A stretch of 64,000 nt of DNA from Plasmodium coatneyi (lineage: Eukaryota; Apicomplexa; Aconoidasida; Haemosporida; Plasmodiidae). The DNA lies in assembly GCF_001680005.1 (NCBI RefSeq), contig NC_033559.1, positions 930,001-994,000 of the forward strand, given 5' to 3'. Positions 25,801-37,648 of this stretch are shown piece by piece. Below the pieces are notes generated by a model. It searched no databases. It saw only the letters and a list, made by a program, of their open reading frames with translations, and was not told where the DNA came from. The translations under genes and the position numbers were made by a program. Numbering within the stretch: the stretch's first letter is position 1; every line of letters begins with the position of its first letter.

Positions 25801-28800
25801 GATTATTGCTTCCCCCGGATATTCTTCTTCACCAAGTGTATCTTCCACTCTATTAAAAAATGTGGCGTCATTAGGATCTACGATGAGATCATTAAACGGA
25901 GGACCAAGTACCTCAACCGGGATTTGTATCCAAGCATATATGAGAGCAATAAAAAGGAGAGGAAGCAGAAGAATTCTGTTAAATACAAAATTAGAAACAA
26001 TGGTAGTAATATTAAAAAAGGGGGAAGTATCCCAGGAGCAGTAGGCAGTGGACCAGCAGCCATAGCAGCAGGGGGAGGAGGTATTGGAGGTGGAACAGGA
26101 GATGTATATGAAGTTCTGGCTTTTAACTTTAACTACTTAGATTCATATCAGTATAATTTTTTCCTCCTTCCATCTATTGATTATATAAAAAATGATATTT
26201 GTTTGGTTTGCTTTACGTCACACAAGAAGAAGAAGCTCCTCTACTGTAAGTATTGCAACATGTGTGTGCATAAGAGCTGCTACCTTATCGACTCGACCTA
26301 CCTGGAATACCACTTCTATCGAAAGAATAAAAGGACACACACCTTTTTAATGCACTCGAAACAACAGAAGGTGAAGAATTTGCTGGGGAAACTAAAGGAG
26401 AAGAAGGAAGCGCTGCTCAATATTCTACTCGGGGAGAATAGTCACAACGCTTGTTATGATTTACCAGCCGGAGGAGTAGTTACTGCAGGTGTGAAGAGGG
26501 AGGACCTATCCTATGGGCAGATTATTCCCCACCAGGGGATGGATCTTCCACCACGAGAGAATACACGAAGTGATCATCTCATCTCAGTAAAATGTGAGAA
26601 CCTGGAAGAGCAACTTCCGGAAGGGCATCATGATCCCCCTGCAATCAATCCTATCACCATTCCTGAAGGAGGCGAACCAAGTTGTGTAGCACAAGGGGAG
26701 GCAGCCCCCGAAATGTTTGCAACCCCCCCGTGTGGGGAACCTCCACAGTTGGTAAAACCAACCAGTACGAACGAAGAAATAGAAAAGTCCAAACAATTCA
26801 AGGAGTTAATGCAAAAGGAAGTTATGAACTGTCTGTACACCCCTGAATATTTCCAAAGCGCAGAAAATATGAACAAACTGAAGGAGTTTAAAAAGAAGCA
26901 AAAGTTTCTGCATCTAAGTGAAAACGGCAACTACCGCTGCGAGGAGGAGAAGTGCCTGACCGACTTAGACGACATAGAAGAGAGGAAATTATTTGTGTGC
27001 GATTTGTGTGCCAATAATTACAACCATGAAAATGTGAACTGCATACTCTGCAGCAGAAGGGGAGGCGCCATCAAATTAATCAAAGTGAATGATCACAATA
27101 GGGTCGACAAAAATAAAAATAAAAAAAACGCCTTCTTGAAAGGAGAGAAGGATTTTGTATTTGTGCACATGCAGTGTGCCTTGTATGCTCCGCAAATTGT
27201 TATACAGGATATAGGGGAAGAATATTACCAGATTTTTAATTACGATAATTTTTCTGCGCAAGAATGTGACCAGGTGGAACAGATGAAGGAGAAGGATATC
27301 AAATCAGACACGGAAGTTTGTTCTTTGAATAACGAGTGTGACTATGATGAGAAGCAGAGTTTGTTGGGGGAGTTCCTATACCGCCACGCAGCGGCGCCTA
27401 GTGTAAACAAGGGTACAAACATCCCTACGGTGGCTAGTAGGAAGAACTTTGCTAGTTCTGCGTTACCAGTGGCAAATGCGACGTCAAGTGCAGTGGCCAA
27501 TGTAGCAGTGAGCGGAACTGCTACCCTTCCGAATACTGTCTCCCTCGTCTCGGCGTCGCTTAACCCCCCACAGGGAATTGCTACAGAAATGGGCGCGCCG
27601 GTCGAGGTAGACACCCAAATGAAGAATGAAACGAACGAAGGAAGTGTTTTCGTAGGGGAAGTTGTGCCACCGGTTAGTTGCAGTGTCAGTCAGCCTAACC
27701 CTATTGGCAACCCCGGTGAGGGAGAAGGCAACGCGAAGGAAGGAACAGATGGAGTGGGGACACTATCACAAAATGCAGCAAATAATGTACCCCATAATGA
27801 AGAGCAATGTGGCGCCAACTTAGTTAAGAAGGAGCAGCAACACACAACCGAGTTGCACAACCTGATGAACGTCGCGCAAAATGGGGGTGCGCTTAACTGG
27901 CCTATCATAACCACGAGTAGTAACGTAATTCCAAACAAAATAGACAAAAACGGAAGGAAACTTAAAAAAGGAAAAGAAATTTTATCCTACGGTAAATCGA
28001 GCAGCATGCTGGGAGACACGAACAAAAGGCTAATCGTCACACCCCCCACACACGTAGGATTTTCAAACAAAAAAACCACCAACCTTTATTACTACAATTT
28101 TAACAGAAGAAAAAATAATTACAAAATAATAATTAAAGATAAATTAAAAAAACACCTAAATAAAAATGTGTGCTATATTTGTAACCTCACTTATGGCTAT
28201 ACACAAAAATGTGTGGAAAATAATTGCAACCATTATTTTCATATATCCTGTGCGAAAATACACAAACTTTTTTTTGAGTTCGATTATACATTTTTTAAAA
28301 TTTATCCAAATGTGACCAGCATGCAAATTTCAAAGTTGCCTAACTGTTCCGTCGGGGCCATCATCTTCTGTGAGGTACACTCCAGGATCAGGAGGAAGAT
28401 CAATCCATCCATTAAATTATTTTCCAAGCTGAGATCCTTCTTAGAACTGGCACGGATAATTGTGGGACAAATGAAGAAAAGGGAGGACATTAAAAATGAA
28501 TGGATAAGGGAGAAGGAGAACAAGGACATTACAGCTATTGAGCGTGGGGAAATAGAGGAGGTGGATATTCAAGAATATGTAGAAGACGACCCCGAGGAAG
28601 TAGACGATGTGGAAAATTCCCTTTTCACGTCCGACGATGAGGACGATAACGACTATGACGATGGGGACGATTCGGATGACGATGAGGATTACTCCGAAGA
28701 GGAAGAAGAGGGCAGCATCCTCAGTGGAAGCGACAGGGGGGTGAGAAGGAGTGAATTATATGCGCTACAGACGGGAGGAGGAGAAGGTGAAGGAAACACT

Positions 28801-29205
28801 TCCCTTCCAATGCACAGCAACCAGTTTGATGACGGTGGTACTGGGGGCGATCGTCCAAGCAGACTGCCTAGTGATGCCATACGGATGATGCATGACAGTG
28901 CCCCCTGCAGCAGTAGCAGTAGTAGAAGTGGTCTAAGTCGTCGAAGCAATAACACTAAGGGAGGTGAAAAGGAACCCACACCAATGGAGGACCAACTCCA
29001 AATGGAAGGTATCCCTGATCAGAATGATACCCTTGATGATCACCATAAGTTTAGTGTGCAAAGTGATTCTGTAGATGCACCAAATGGAGAGAGCAATGAA
29101 CCCTTGTCGGAGGAAATGCAAAATTCGCTTGAAGACCAAGTGGACAAAACGGTCAGTGATAAGGACGAGGATTACGTGCCGGAGGACGAAGGTGAGGATT
29201 CCTAA
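13850..29205 (+). CDS. PHD2: Giant PHD-finger protein (PHD2-like) with two split PHD-ePHD cassettes; frame broken at an A20 tract
   Basis: Predicted nuclear chromatin reader. Exon 1 is 13850-16253 (ATG of MSHSKMSS) and exon 2 begins 16360; the junction restores NGAGMSPIF. Asn/Met/Gly/Ser-rich low complexity fills roughly 16600-19000. First PHD: CCVC near 23955, then after an insertion MRCVRC, HKFC and WLCQRC (24340-24475); first half of an extended PHD: CYICIERGGA to FVHTFCAMF (24538-24620). The as-given frame stops at 25254-25256, just after A20 (25215-25234). The +1 frame continues to 29205 and begins with the matching second half of the extended PHD (RCDVCLKSKG, VHPLCAYMCG, 25645-25745). 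A second PHD (CLVCF, near 26200), extended-PHD first half (CILCSRRGGAI, FVHMQCALYAP, 27040-27195) and second half (VCYICNL, HYFHISCAK, 28165-28255) follow. One A fewer gives 5082 residues. An acidic C-terminus ends the protein. Exon 1 membership is inferred and could be a separate gene. Confidence 0.8.
25215..25234 (+). other. A20 tract where the PHD gene changes reading frame
   Basis: Twenty consecutive A residues in codons for Lys. Upstream frame ends 22 bases later (NFHGEYD-stop); the frame offset by +1 is open from the tract to 29205. Loss of one A, or gain of two, joins them. Possible explanations are an assembly length error, real polymorphism, or slippage during transcription or translation. 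Confidence 0.85.
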
Positions 29206-29527
29206 CCACGTGGAAGACGTGCGGAAAAGCCAAACCTGTCCCACGTTAGGACGAAAACACATAGCTGAACGTGGCTCTCCAAAAAAGGGGGTCACACTTT
29301 ACTGATTACTTTCTGCAAGTTTGCTAATGGTTCGCCAATAAAGTGCATTTGTGAAGTGCCCCTCATCGGATCCTTTTGTGTGCATACATGGGATACGCCA
29401 CGTCTCCGCACTCCCTTTTTATGTTTGCGCGGTTCGCTTATCGTGCCACTTGTTCATTTTAACACCCGGGCGGATAACCGCGAAGGGGAAGTCATATCAA
29501 CTTTGATTTTCCCGACATAAATTTCAC

Positions 29528-29564
<37 letters not shown>

Positions 29565-29704
29565 ATTTCACCCGTGTGAAAAACTGCTTATTGATTACTG
29601 ATTAACTAAAAAAAAAATTTTAAAAAACAAATGAAGGGTGATGAAGTTGTGCTCGTATGAGTGTGTGATGCGCTGTAGGGATGCATTTCGCATGCGCCTC
29701 GTGG
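29206..29704. other. Convergent 3' intergenic region with A34 run
   Basis: 500 bases between the ends of the PHD gene (plus) and the RbAp48-like gene (minus). It holds an A34 run at 29529-29562 and no coding exon. It should contain both poly-A addition regions. Confidence 0.7.
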
Positions 29705-31648
29705 CTACTCCACTTCGGTGTCATCGTATGTATCTGAGGCATCCTCGTAGGCCTGCCTGGAGGGCTGCCAGATGTGCAACGTGTTGTCTTCGCTGATGGA
29801 GGAGATCATCTGCGTGAAAAGGGAGGGTGAACGAAGTGTGTGTGGTGATGGAGTCATAGACGGGGAGCGGTCCCGACGCTTGTGCCAAATGAACGGCGAG
29901 ACAGCAGGCCAGGCAAGCTAGCGCTCCTCGCGCTGCGCATCATGCAAAGGTTTGTATAAGAGTTGATAACGCACCATGGAGTAGGACGAGTTGAGGGAGA
30001 AGTCCAGGATGTTGGAGGAATGGCCACCGTGAATGAAAATAAGTTCGGGGGGTCCGTCCTGCGAATCCTCGTATGTCTGCTCAATGCCAATTCTGTTTGT
30101 GTCAAAAAAATAAATGTACTTATCACTGGAGGAGGAAGACAAAATGCCAGGCTGATATTTGTCCCACTGTAGCTTTATAATGGTTTCCTTGTGGGATATG
30201 ATCCTGTGCAGAGATTTGTTAGTGTATCGAATATCCCACAAGTCAATTTCCTTGTTCGTGCCACCTGTCGCGAAGATATTTTTATTATGTGGATTCACAT
30301 CGATGGAGTTTAAGGTACAGTTGGTAGCTTTGATGGAACTCACTGCACTCTTGTTTCTAATGTCGTAAATATGTATGTGTCCGTTATCCGATACGGTCAA
30401 CACATTGTTGTCCTTCCAGCAGCAATCTTGCAGAGGCACATTGTCATTAAAAAATTTTATCAAAGGGTATATTATTCCTTTGCAGTTTTCGCTGTTCGAA
30501 CTGGTGCAGGCAAAATCACCACCTCCAGCACCAGTCGTGGTGGACATTCCTCCTCCGCTAGGTACGGTTGCACTGGATGTGATGCCCCCTGCAGCTGGAC
30601 CGGATGGAACCCCTCCCACGGTACTGCCCGCAACGGATCCGCAAGCACTCCCACTAACAGGCGGAGGAGCCACATTCGAACTGCTCGTCGCACAGGAAGC
30701 ACTTGCATTTATATCCCATATACATAAATACGAATCATCACCGCAGGAAGAAATTAAATTGTTATCTACACCCCATTGAATTCCCCACCCCTGGTACAGG
30801 TGACCCTTAAGTGTATAATCAAACGTCACAACGGAATTACTTTTCCCTTCATTTTCTTCATACTTGTAGTTACTTAAATTTAATATGTTGATATTTCCAT
30901 CGGAGGAAAAGCAGGCAATCACATCCTTGTTTTGGGGACTACAAGTAATTTTGTTAATTTCACATTCGTGGTAAATTTTGTTTTTCATTTTGAAATTTTT
31001 GCTCGTGTCGTTGGAGGTGTTGTGTCGGTAATTGTTTATCTTTTCGTAGTACAGGTTGGAGTGGGACAACTCTTCACTTGGGAGGTTCACCTGAGGGGAA
31101 AAATGGCGGGGTGGGCATTTACGGAAAGTTGCTTCAATTTGTGACGATTTACTGCTGTACAGTTGGTGTCTTTTCCCTTTTTCCCTCCGTGCTTGCTTAC
31201 CTCCAGAATCAATATGTAGTTGTTTTTCTCCGTGGTGTAGGTACCCAGGATGAGGTCCTGGTTGTAAACATCATCGTCACTCCTAAGATTTTGATAAGGG
31301 GGGGAGAAGCGGCGTGATAGACGGACAGGCAAAAAAAAAAAATAAATAAATAAAATGCACTTCGTTAGGATCACACATCCATGGGGTGCTGTTCGCATGG
31401 GTGTGGCTTGCGACGCAACCTCTGATCAGGCCTCTACCCGTGACCTACCTGCACACGTTGGGCACCCACTCGATAAAGAGCGAGGGCCATTCGCACGTGT
31501 ATATCATAATCACATTGTAAAGCAGGAGGGTGTTGTACTGCCAGTACTTGTGGTTGTCCACACTGGAATTCACGTAGTTGTGTTTTGCCTCCTCATTTTG
31601 GCTGTTAAGGTCATTTAGGGCGTTCACGTGGTTCCCCTGCTTTTTCAT
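29705..31648 (-). CDS. RbAp48/MSI1-type WD40 histone-binding protein (CAF1 subunit C-like)
   Basis: WD40 beta-propeller of the RBBP4/RBBP7/MSI1 family, which binds histone H3-H4 in CAF-1, HDAC and other chromatin complexes in the nucleus. Exons on the minus strand: 31648-31449, 31282-31201, 31090-29975, 29809-29705; phases close exactly to 500 residues. The N-terminal helix and NTLLLYNVIM-EWPSL-EWVPNV matches the family histone-binding entry. LILGTYT, WDIR repeats, and the diagnostic loop EDGPPEL-like SQDGPPELIFIHGGH, followed by ISEDNTLHIWQ, are all present. A long Ser/Gly/Ala/Thr-rich insertion of about 70 residues (about 30490-30705) sits after the repeat ending CIWDINA. Introns use GTAGGT, GTAAGC and GTGCGT donors. 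It neighbours a PHD-finger chromatin protein. Plasmodium has another RbAp48 paralogue elsewhere (recollection), so the exact complex is uncertain. Confidence 0.9.
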
Positions 31649-31860
31649 TTTTTTTCACGTTCTGGTTGGAACATGTGCGTAAGGGTAGGCAAGTGTGTGT
31701 AAGTGTGTGCGTATGCAAACTGTTACATAGTTTGTTAGACGTGCACACCTGCCTACACGGACTAACGGACAATCGGACGAACTGACGCCTCAACGAATTT
31801 CCCACAAGGATACGATTCGATAGAGGTTCACATTCTATCACGCATGAAAGGCGAAAATCG

Positions 31861-31891
<31 letters not shown>

Positions 31892-34363
31892 AATACAAGT
31901 ACGCAGAAGGAGTAAGCATGTGAATATCAAAAGCTAAACTGCTACGCATGCGTGGCGTAACTGCGATGTAGCCCCACGTTCCAGCCGCAATGCACCTGCG
32001 ACGTAACTGAGGGGGACGTGTAAAATTAGCAAAAGGGAACTCTCCATTTCCTGAAACATTACTCCCTTCACATTAAATCTTTTCTTTGCTATTATCACCT
32101 TTGGCAAAAAAAAGGAAGAACAGAAGGTTTTATCTTTTGCATAAAGAAGCAAAGAAACGAAAACGAATGACTCACATTTTTATATGTACATATTCCTTGT
32201 GGTATTTTTCCGCTCTCTTAATCTGTTTTTTTTTTTTTTTCCCCCTTTTTTTTCGCATTTATTTTTATTATCTTCCCCTTTCGCAGGGAGAAATACAAAC
32301 AATGGTTACGATCACCCGAACAATGTTAGCGTTAGTGGCACAATTTTTGCGTGCCCATTTTTACACGCACATAATGTTATGTACCTCCTCCATCTGGTCA
32401 TTTTCTTGTGTGTTTTTTCCTTGTGCAAATAATTTGCATTTTGAGGGATTGCACAGAGGAAAAAAAAAAAAAGCGAAAAAAAATGTGTTTGCCGTTCATC
32501 GGTTAACCTTCAGGGACGACTGCTTTAAGGTTCAGTGGCTGGGAAGTTACCCGTTCAATGTTTAGGCCTTATGTTTCCCTTTAATGGATAATGTTCGCAG
32601 GGTGAATAATCTCCTCACACAGGAGAAAGCCTTTCATCCTTGCTGCTTCCTTCCACGTGGAACGTTCATTGGGGGGTCCCCACCACTCCAAGTGACGGGA
32701 AAGAATGGAGGTACCCATTTTGTATGCCTCGCGAATTGTGTGTTCATGAAGTGTATGCTTGGCACACCTTGGAGAAGGGAACTGCGACGAACGCGGCAGC
32801 GCACCCAGGCGAAGTTGCCAAATTCGAGTGCGGCAAACTTCAGTCAACTTTGCCTCCGTTCGACGGGAACTTATGCAGTTATAGGGGTGTGTGCAGGGAA
32901 CCCGCCTTTGCATACACCATGCAACTCCTCTCCGACGCGGGATTTCCAATCGGCACAACCGTACGGTTGCATATGTCCTTACTGAGCTGGGAACTCTGTC
33001 ACCTTTGGGAAACACTTCTAAACCAGCTCGGTTAAGTTTTTCCATCACAAGTTGGAAGAACAAATGCATAACTTCGGTTATGGGCCGAGGGAACCTCACC
33101 GAAGAAACTGCCACTTGATAGCTCCCCATTTGGCTGTTTCAAATATCCTCATTTTTATTTTCCACGTGTTAACACGCCAGAAAAAAAAAACAATAAAAAT
33201 ACAAACAAACAAACGAACAAGCAAATTCTGCAAGGTCGTCATTCCCCATGCCTGCTATCCATTTCACCCCACGGCAGGAACAATTTAAAAAAAAACAAAA
33301 ACAAAAAGCAAATAAAATGATCCACTCATCATTTAATATCTCCCTCCAAGTGGAACACTTCGGGGAGGAATCATTTCCAACCCGTTTGGTGAAAGTCACA
33401 GTTGGGGCGTCGCTGCACGAAAAATGGGGTTGAGCTACCCCGCCGTGGGGGACTGTTCTGTTATGTTAATGGTTCTCCGGGAATGGGTGAAGTAGATTGG
33501 ACAAACGTGTTTACCGTTTATGGGTGGGGAAAATTGCCCAATAAGCTCGCCACTACCCTGTCGTTGCGTCGTTATTCATCTGCTTGCCCATTTTGACTTT
33601 TCCCCCATCGCCGTCCGATCCGTTAACGCAGAGGAGGAACCCCTCTACAATACTTTTGAGTGTGCGGATGATGCACAAAAGGGGGTCACACAGGAACAAA
33701 AGAACCACGCATAAAAGCAGAAATGCTATTTTATGAATTTTGGAAAAATAAATAGCCACTCGTCTCTACCGAACTTCACTATTAAGGAAGTGACAGACGT
33801 GGAGACCGATGCACGAGTAGGTCTCGCAAAGTATTTTTTCCTCCCCTACGGAAAAAAAAAAAAATTCCCGTTCACTCTATCTTCAATTCGCTTAATGAAA
33901 AAAAGAAAAGAAACAACATCGCCGATGCGAATGAATCCCCGTGGCATACTCTAAAGCGCAGGTATATACTATGTGTCACTGTCTATGAGCGAGCATCTCC
34001 TCTCTCTACTTCCGGTAGCCCCCCCCCACATGTGCACACCTCGATCAGAGGCGCGTAGTGGGGTTAAAAAAAGCGCGAAAAAAAAAAAAAAAAAATGAAT
34101 GAGCCAAAGAGCGAGGCAACGGATAAGTAGGGAGAAAAATACGTCGCTCATAGGAAGGATTCCACGTGCGTATAGGCAAAGATGGATAAGGGAACGAATG
34201 GGCCACTGCGCTCATAGTGAAGGTGTCCTAACGTAGTGCTGGCGGACAGCTAACCGAGCCCGCCCTGGGAAGACCCAGCGTGGCCGTGACGAAGAGTCTC
34301 AAATTCGCACAAGGTACACATCCCAGGGAATTCCCCTTCTGCGGATTCGACCTACCCAACAGA
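31649..34363. other. Divergent intergenic region, RbAp48-like / unknown gene
   Basis: 2.7 kb between two divergently transcribed genes, so probably two promoters. It contains an A25 run (about 31861-31885), T-rich blocks near 32225-32250, A runs near 33285-33310 and 34078-34095. Around 32581-33129 all of several frames stay open for 130-180 codons because stop codons are locally rare; none looks like a protein. No gene called. Confidence 0.6.
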
Positions 34364-37300
34364 ATGAACGAAAATAAAAAGTTGGATATCATTCGGAGCA
34401 TGCTGCACACCCTACTGGGGGATTCGGACAAAGAAAGAAAAGACGAAAATGATATAGACGAGGATGTAGCAGACGAAAATAATAATCCACTGCACTGCCC
34501 CCCACGAGGTGACCACCGCAACGTTTGCAATAACACAGAGAAGGAACAAAAGGAGAGAAACAATTTGAAGAAAAAGTATGTAGAGAAATCCAAAGAAGTA
34601 ATATCTTTTTACAGAAATTACATGAACAAGTCAGAACAAAAAGAGCTGGAAAAATATGCCAATCTTTACGACATCGTTTTAAATAATTCCTTCGAACATA
34701 CAGAAAGGGACAGCATAGACACGTACATGTATTGTAACGTCTTCCCTATGTTAAAAAAAACGTTTGACGCATTCGTTGTCTATGTAGCCAAATTAAATGA
34801 ACACAAATATGATGAAAGTTACACAAAAGTTATAAAAAATTTTGACCCAATTTTATTGTTCTCTCAATATATTATACGCTTGACGGATGAAGACTTTTCG
34901 CAAAGTGATAAGGAGAACAGTTTGTTTGAAGAGGAGCTTAGTGGATGTTTCTCTCCAGGGGGAGATTTCCAAAAGAAGGGAACTCTCGAATTGGACAAAC
35001 TTATACATGATCAGTGCTTCGTTACCACTGGTGAGATGCCCACCAATGGAATTGACCTTGACCCTACTCGTGGGAAAAAAAAAGACGCAGAATTGACACA
35101 AGTGGAAAAAGAAATTAACGATTTTTACAACAACTATGATATGGTGGAGGAAGAGAATAAATTGAAGAGGACGCAAAAAAGGAGGGACATTTTGAAGTCC
35201 ATTTATAGCAAGAAAAACGTCTTAACAGCTGATGAAATAGCCTTGTATAATTCCTACTATGAGGAGCGTATAAAAGTAAGGGGTAAGAAGGTGCTAACAG
35301 GTAGACGCGATTCATCACTCATCCTGAACTTCGCTGCGACCAACTCGTTTGGAAATGTCGCTGTGGCGCCTAATGCGTTTAACATAACTCTCGATTTGGA
35401 GGAGGCGAGAGGGGGGAAATGTGATGATGCAAATAGTGGTGAACTCCAGGTTAAGGAGAAGGGTCACCCCAACGTGAACCCCCCTTGCGATGACCACCCA
35501 GATGGAGTGGGTGAAAACCTGGATGAGCTAATCAAACAACTGGAACGAAGAGAAAGCTCCTACTTCGAAAAGAGGATCCACTTTGTGCTAGACAAATGGG
35601 TGCGAGAAGAAGACGGACGCAGACTCATAATCAACCAAAAGGATAAAATAAAACTAATCTTCGATGAATTTAAAAAGAAAAACTACACCATCACAGATAA
35701 AGACATCATTCCATTGCTATTCTTCATAGACAAAAAATTATTTCTAAATTATACCCTTGTGCACCAGTACAATTTTAACAACTTCCACTACATATTTTTT
35801 CTGCACTCATCTTTCTACTGTTCCGATACGAATAGTATTACGTTTGAAGAATTGTGGACTTTCCTTGTTTCTAACTTGCCTCTAAATTCCCACTTGTATA
35901 AGGAAGACATTTTAATTGGGCTGGAGAAATTTTACAGAAAAAAAAAAATGGTCCGAAATTTTCAGTTCACCATTACTTTTGTGAAGAACTTCCTTCTCTT
36001 TCTACTTATGGACATGTTTTTATTCCTTTCTCGTTTTGTCAAGCAGGAGTTAAGTCACCACCCCGTTGGGCCTCTTAGAGGAAGCGAGAACCTTGGGGGT
36101 ATTTCCCTAGCAGGCAATTTTTACCTCCATATGGACTCCCTTTCGCCTTTTTTCTCCTCTTCGGAGGGTTCCTCCACTGAGACGTTTTCCTCCATGGGGA
36201 AGTTTCGCTCAGTTTGTGCATACCCCTCCGTGCATCAAGACAGCAGCACCCAAGTAATAGACGGGGGGGATGTCCTCCCTGAGAACAACCCATCCCAGAA
36301 AACACTTCCACCGTTTACCCCCAACGAAGATGAACAACTGGAACACAATCACAGTGAGAATAATCCACAAACGTTGCACACCGAGGGGTGCGTGAAAAGA
36401 AATCTACTTCTCCACCTGCTGATGCTCCTCTGGGGAATCAACATAAAGATGGATGGGCTGCAAGAGGAGGTTCTCATTTCGGATGAATTGTCCACCGATA
36501 TGGAGGGGGAAGCGGCGGACACGATAGACACGGTGGATGCGGTGGATGTGGATGACGCTCTTGGGCAGCCTGCCTTGGCGAAACCATACGAAGACGCACC
36601 TGCTCCAGAGGGAGGCGGCAAACCGTTACACAGACGGGCCCACCAACAGATTTACCCACATAGCAAAAAGAACGCACACGAATGCACCTGCAAAAGTGAC
36701 GGGGAAATAGCAAAAAAAGGAATTCCGAACAGATTTTCAAAAAGAGTTCCACCCCAAAAAAGGAGCCTGTCAACGGACGGATGGAACAAACAGTACAGGT
36801 TGAAAAAAACATCAGTGGAAGACGCAATTAGAAGTAAGAAAAAAATAAATGAAGACGAATTAGAAGAAGAAAAAAACAGGAAAGAAAAAAAACGCACTCA
36901 CAATATGTATACATTACGAAAAAAATATAAAAAAAAAAATTATAAAAAAAAACTCTCCATTTTGGTGCACTCTATTGTTAAAAATATTAAGCCGAGGAAA
37001 AAAAATTATTACAATAAGCTCCTTCAAATGCTGAATGGAGGTGCGAAGAAGAAAGTCTTTTGGGACCTTTTTCTTTTCCCATTGGAGGGTTACGATCAAT
37101 TTACCACAGAGCATGATATAGGATGGGCACTGCACGGTGTAGACAGCACCGCGACCATGAGCACTGATGGGCATTCGACATTCCGTGAAAACGCAAGCGG
37201 CGGGGGAAGTAACAACCATTTAGGTGGTAGCTTAGACGGTCGCCACTCTTTCAGAAGCACCAATTCATTGACCACCCCCTGCGGAATGCACACGTTTAAT

Positions 37301-37648
37301 GGAGGAGAAGGAGACCCCTCCAAAATACCCTTCTTCCCAGAAGATGAAATTTTCCCGCAAGTGGAAAATTTCATTCAAACGTACATCAAAAAGAAAAGGA
37401 AAAGGAAGTCTTCCGACGGGGATCACAAAATGGGGGACACAACAATGGAGGAAGTAAAATCAAGTGCTTCTTCCAAAAAAAGTAACGACTCATCCATCCG
37501 CCTCCTGTGCAGCTTCAGACTGTACAAAAAAAAATTCCTCAATAAATTTACAACGGAGCATATCTACCTGCTACTCCTTTTTGTGTGTTACGTTAACAAA
37601 ACCATGGACTCCTTTTTCCTGCGGCGCGCAGGCACCAAGGGGAAATGA
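34364..37648 (+). CDS. Conserved-looking protein of unknown function, 1094 residues
   Basis: Single-exon gene; the open frame extends 28 codons upstream, but the first ATG is MNENKKLDIIRSML. I do not recognise it. Residues about 117-170 contain DTYMYCNVFPMLKKTF followed after about 35 residues by FDPILLFSQYIIR. This resembles the Dpy-30/RII-alpha-like dimerisation pattern (VxPxLxxxL ... NPxxxLAxYLxR) seen in cilium and basal-body proteins; that is only a resemblance. The middle has charged helical stretches, a possible calcium-independent EF-like helical region (about 35540-36020) and a hydrophobic run FLLFLLMDMFLF near 36000. The last third is low-complexity, with a strongly basic Lys/Arg block (36710-36960). 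Expressed divergently from the RbAp48-like gene. The coding call is strong because of its length; the function is open. Confidence 0.8.
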   Translation: MNENKKLDIIRSMLHTLLGDSDKERKDENDIDEDVADENNNPLHCPPRGDHRNVCNNTEKEQKERNNLKKKYVEKSKEVISFYRNYMNKSEQKELEKYANLYDIVLNNSFEHTERDSIDTYMYCNVFPMLKKTFDAFVVYVAKLNEHKYDESYTKVIKNFDPILLFSQYIIRLTDEDFSQSDKENSLFEEELSGCFSPGGDFQKKGTLELDKLIHDQCFVTTGEMPTNGIDLDPTRGKKKDAELTQVEKEINDFYNNYDMVEEENKLKRTQKRRDILKSIYSKKNVLTADEIALYNSYYEERIKVRGKKVLTGRRDSSLILNFAATNSFGNVAVAPNAFNITLDLEEARGGKCDDANSGELQVKEKGHPNVNPPCDDHPDGVGENLDELIKQLERRESSYFEKRIHFVLDKWVREEDGRRLIINQKDKIKLIFDEFKKKNYTITDKDIIPLLFFIDKKLFLNYTLVHQYNFNNFHYIFFLHSSFYCSDTNSITFEELWTFLVSNLPLNSHLYKEDILIGLEKFYRKKKMVRNFQFTITFVKNFLLFLLMDMFLFLSRFVKQELSHHPVGPLRGSENLGGISLAGNFYLHMDSLSPFFSSSEGSSTETFSSMGKFRSVCAYPSVHQDSSTQVIDGGDVLPENNPSQKTLPPFTPNEDEQLEHNHSENNPQTLHTEGCVKRNLLLHLLMLLWGINIKMDGLQEEVLISDELSTDMEGEAADTIDTVDAVDVDDALGQPALAKPYEDAPAPEGGGKPLHRRAHQQIYPHSKKNAHECTCKSDGEIAKKGIPNRFSKRVPPQKRSLSTDGWNKQYRLKKTSVEDAIRSKKKINEDELEEEKNRKEKKRTHNMYTLRKKYKKKNYKKKLSILVHSIVKNIKPRKKNYYNKLLQMLNGGAKKKVFWDLFLFPLEGYDQFTTEHDIGWALHGVDSTATMSTDGHSTFRENASGGGSNNHLGGSLDGRHSFRSTNSLTTPCGMHTFNGGEGDPSKIPFFPEDEIFPQVENFIQTYIKKKRKRKSSDGDHKMGDTTMEEVKSSASSKKSNDSSIRLLCSFRLYKKKFLNKFTTEHIYLLLLFVCYVNKTMDSFFLRRAGTKGK

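Noticed and set aside
32581..33129. Overlapping open frames of 130-180 codons on both strands
   Set aside because: Several frames are open at once, which shows locally few stop codons rather than a gene; none has a protein-like composition or motif.
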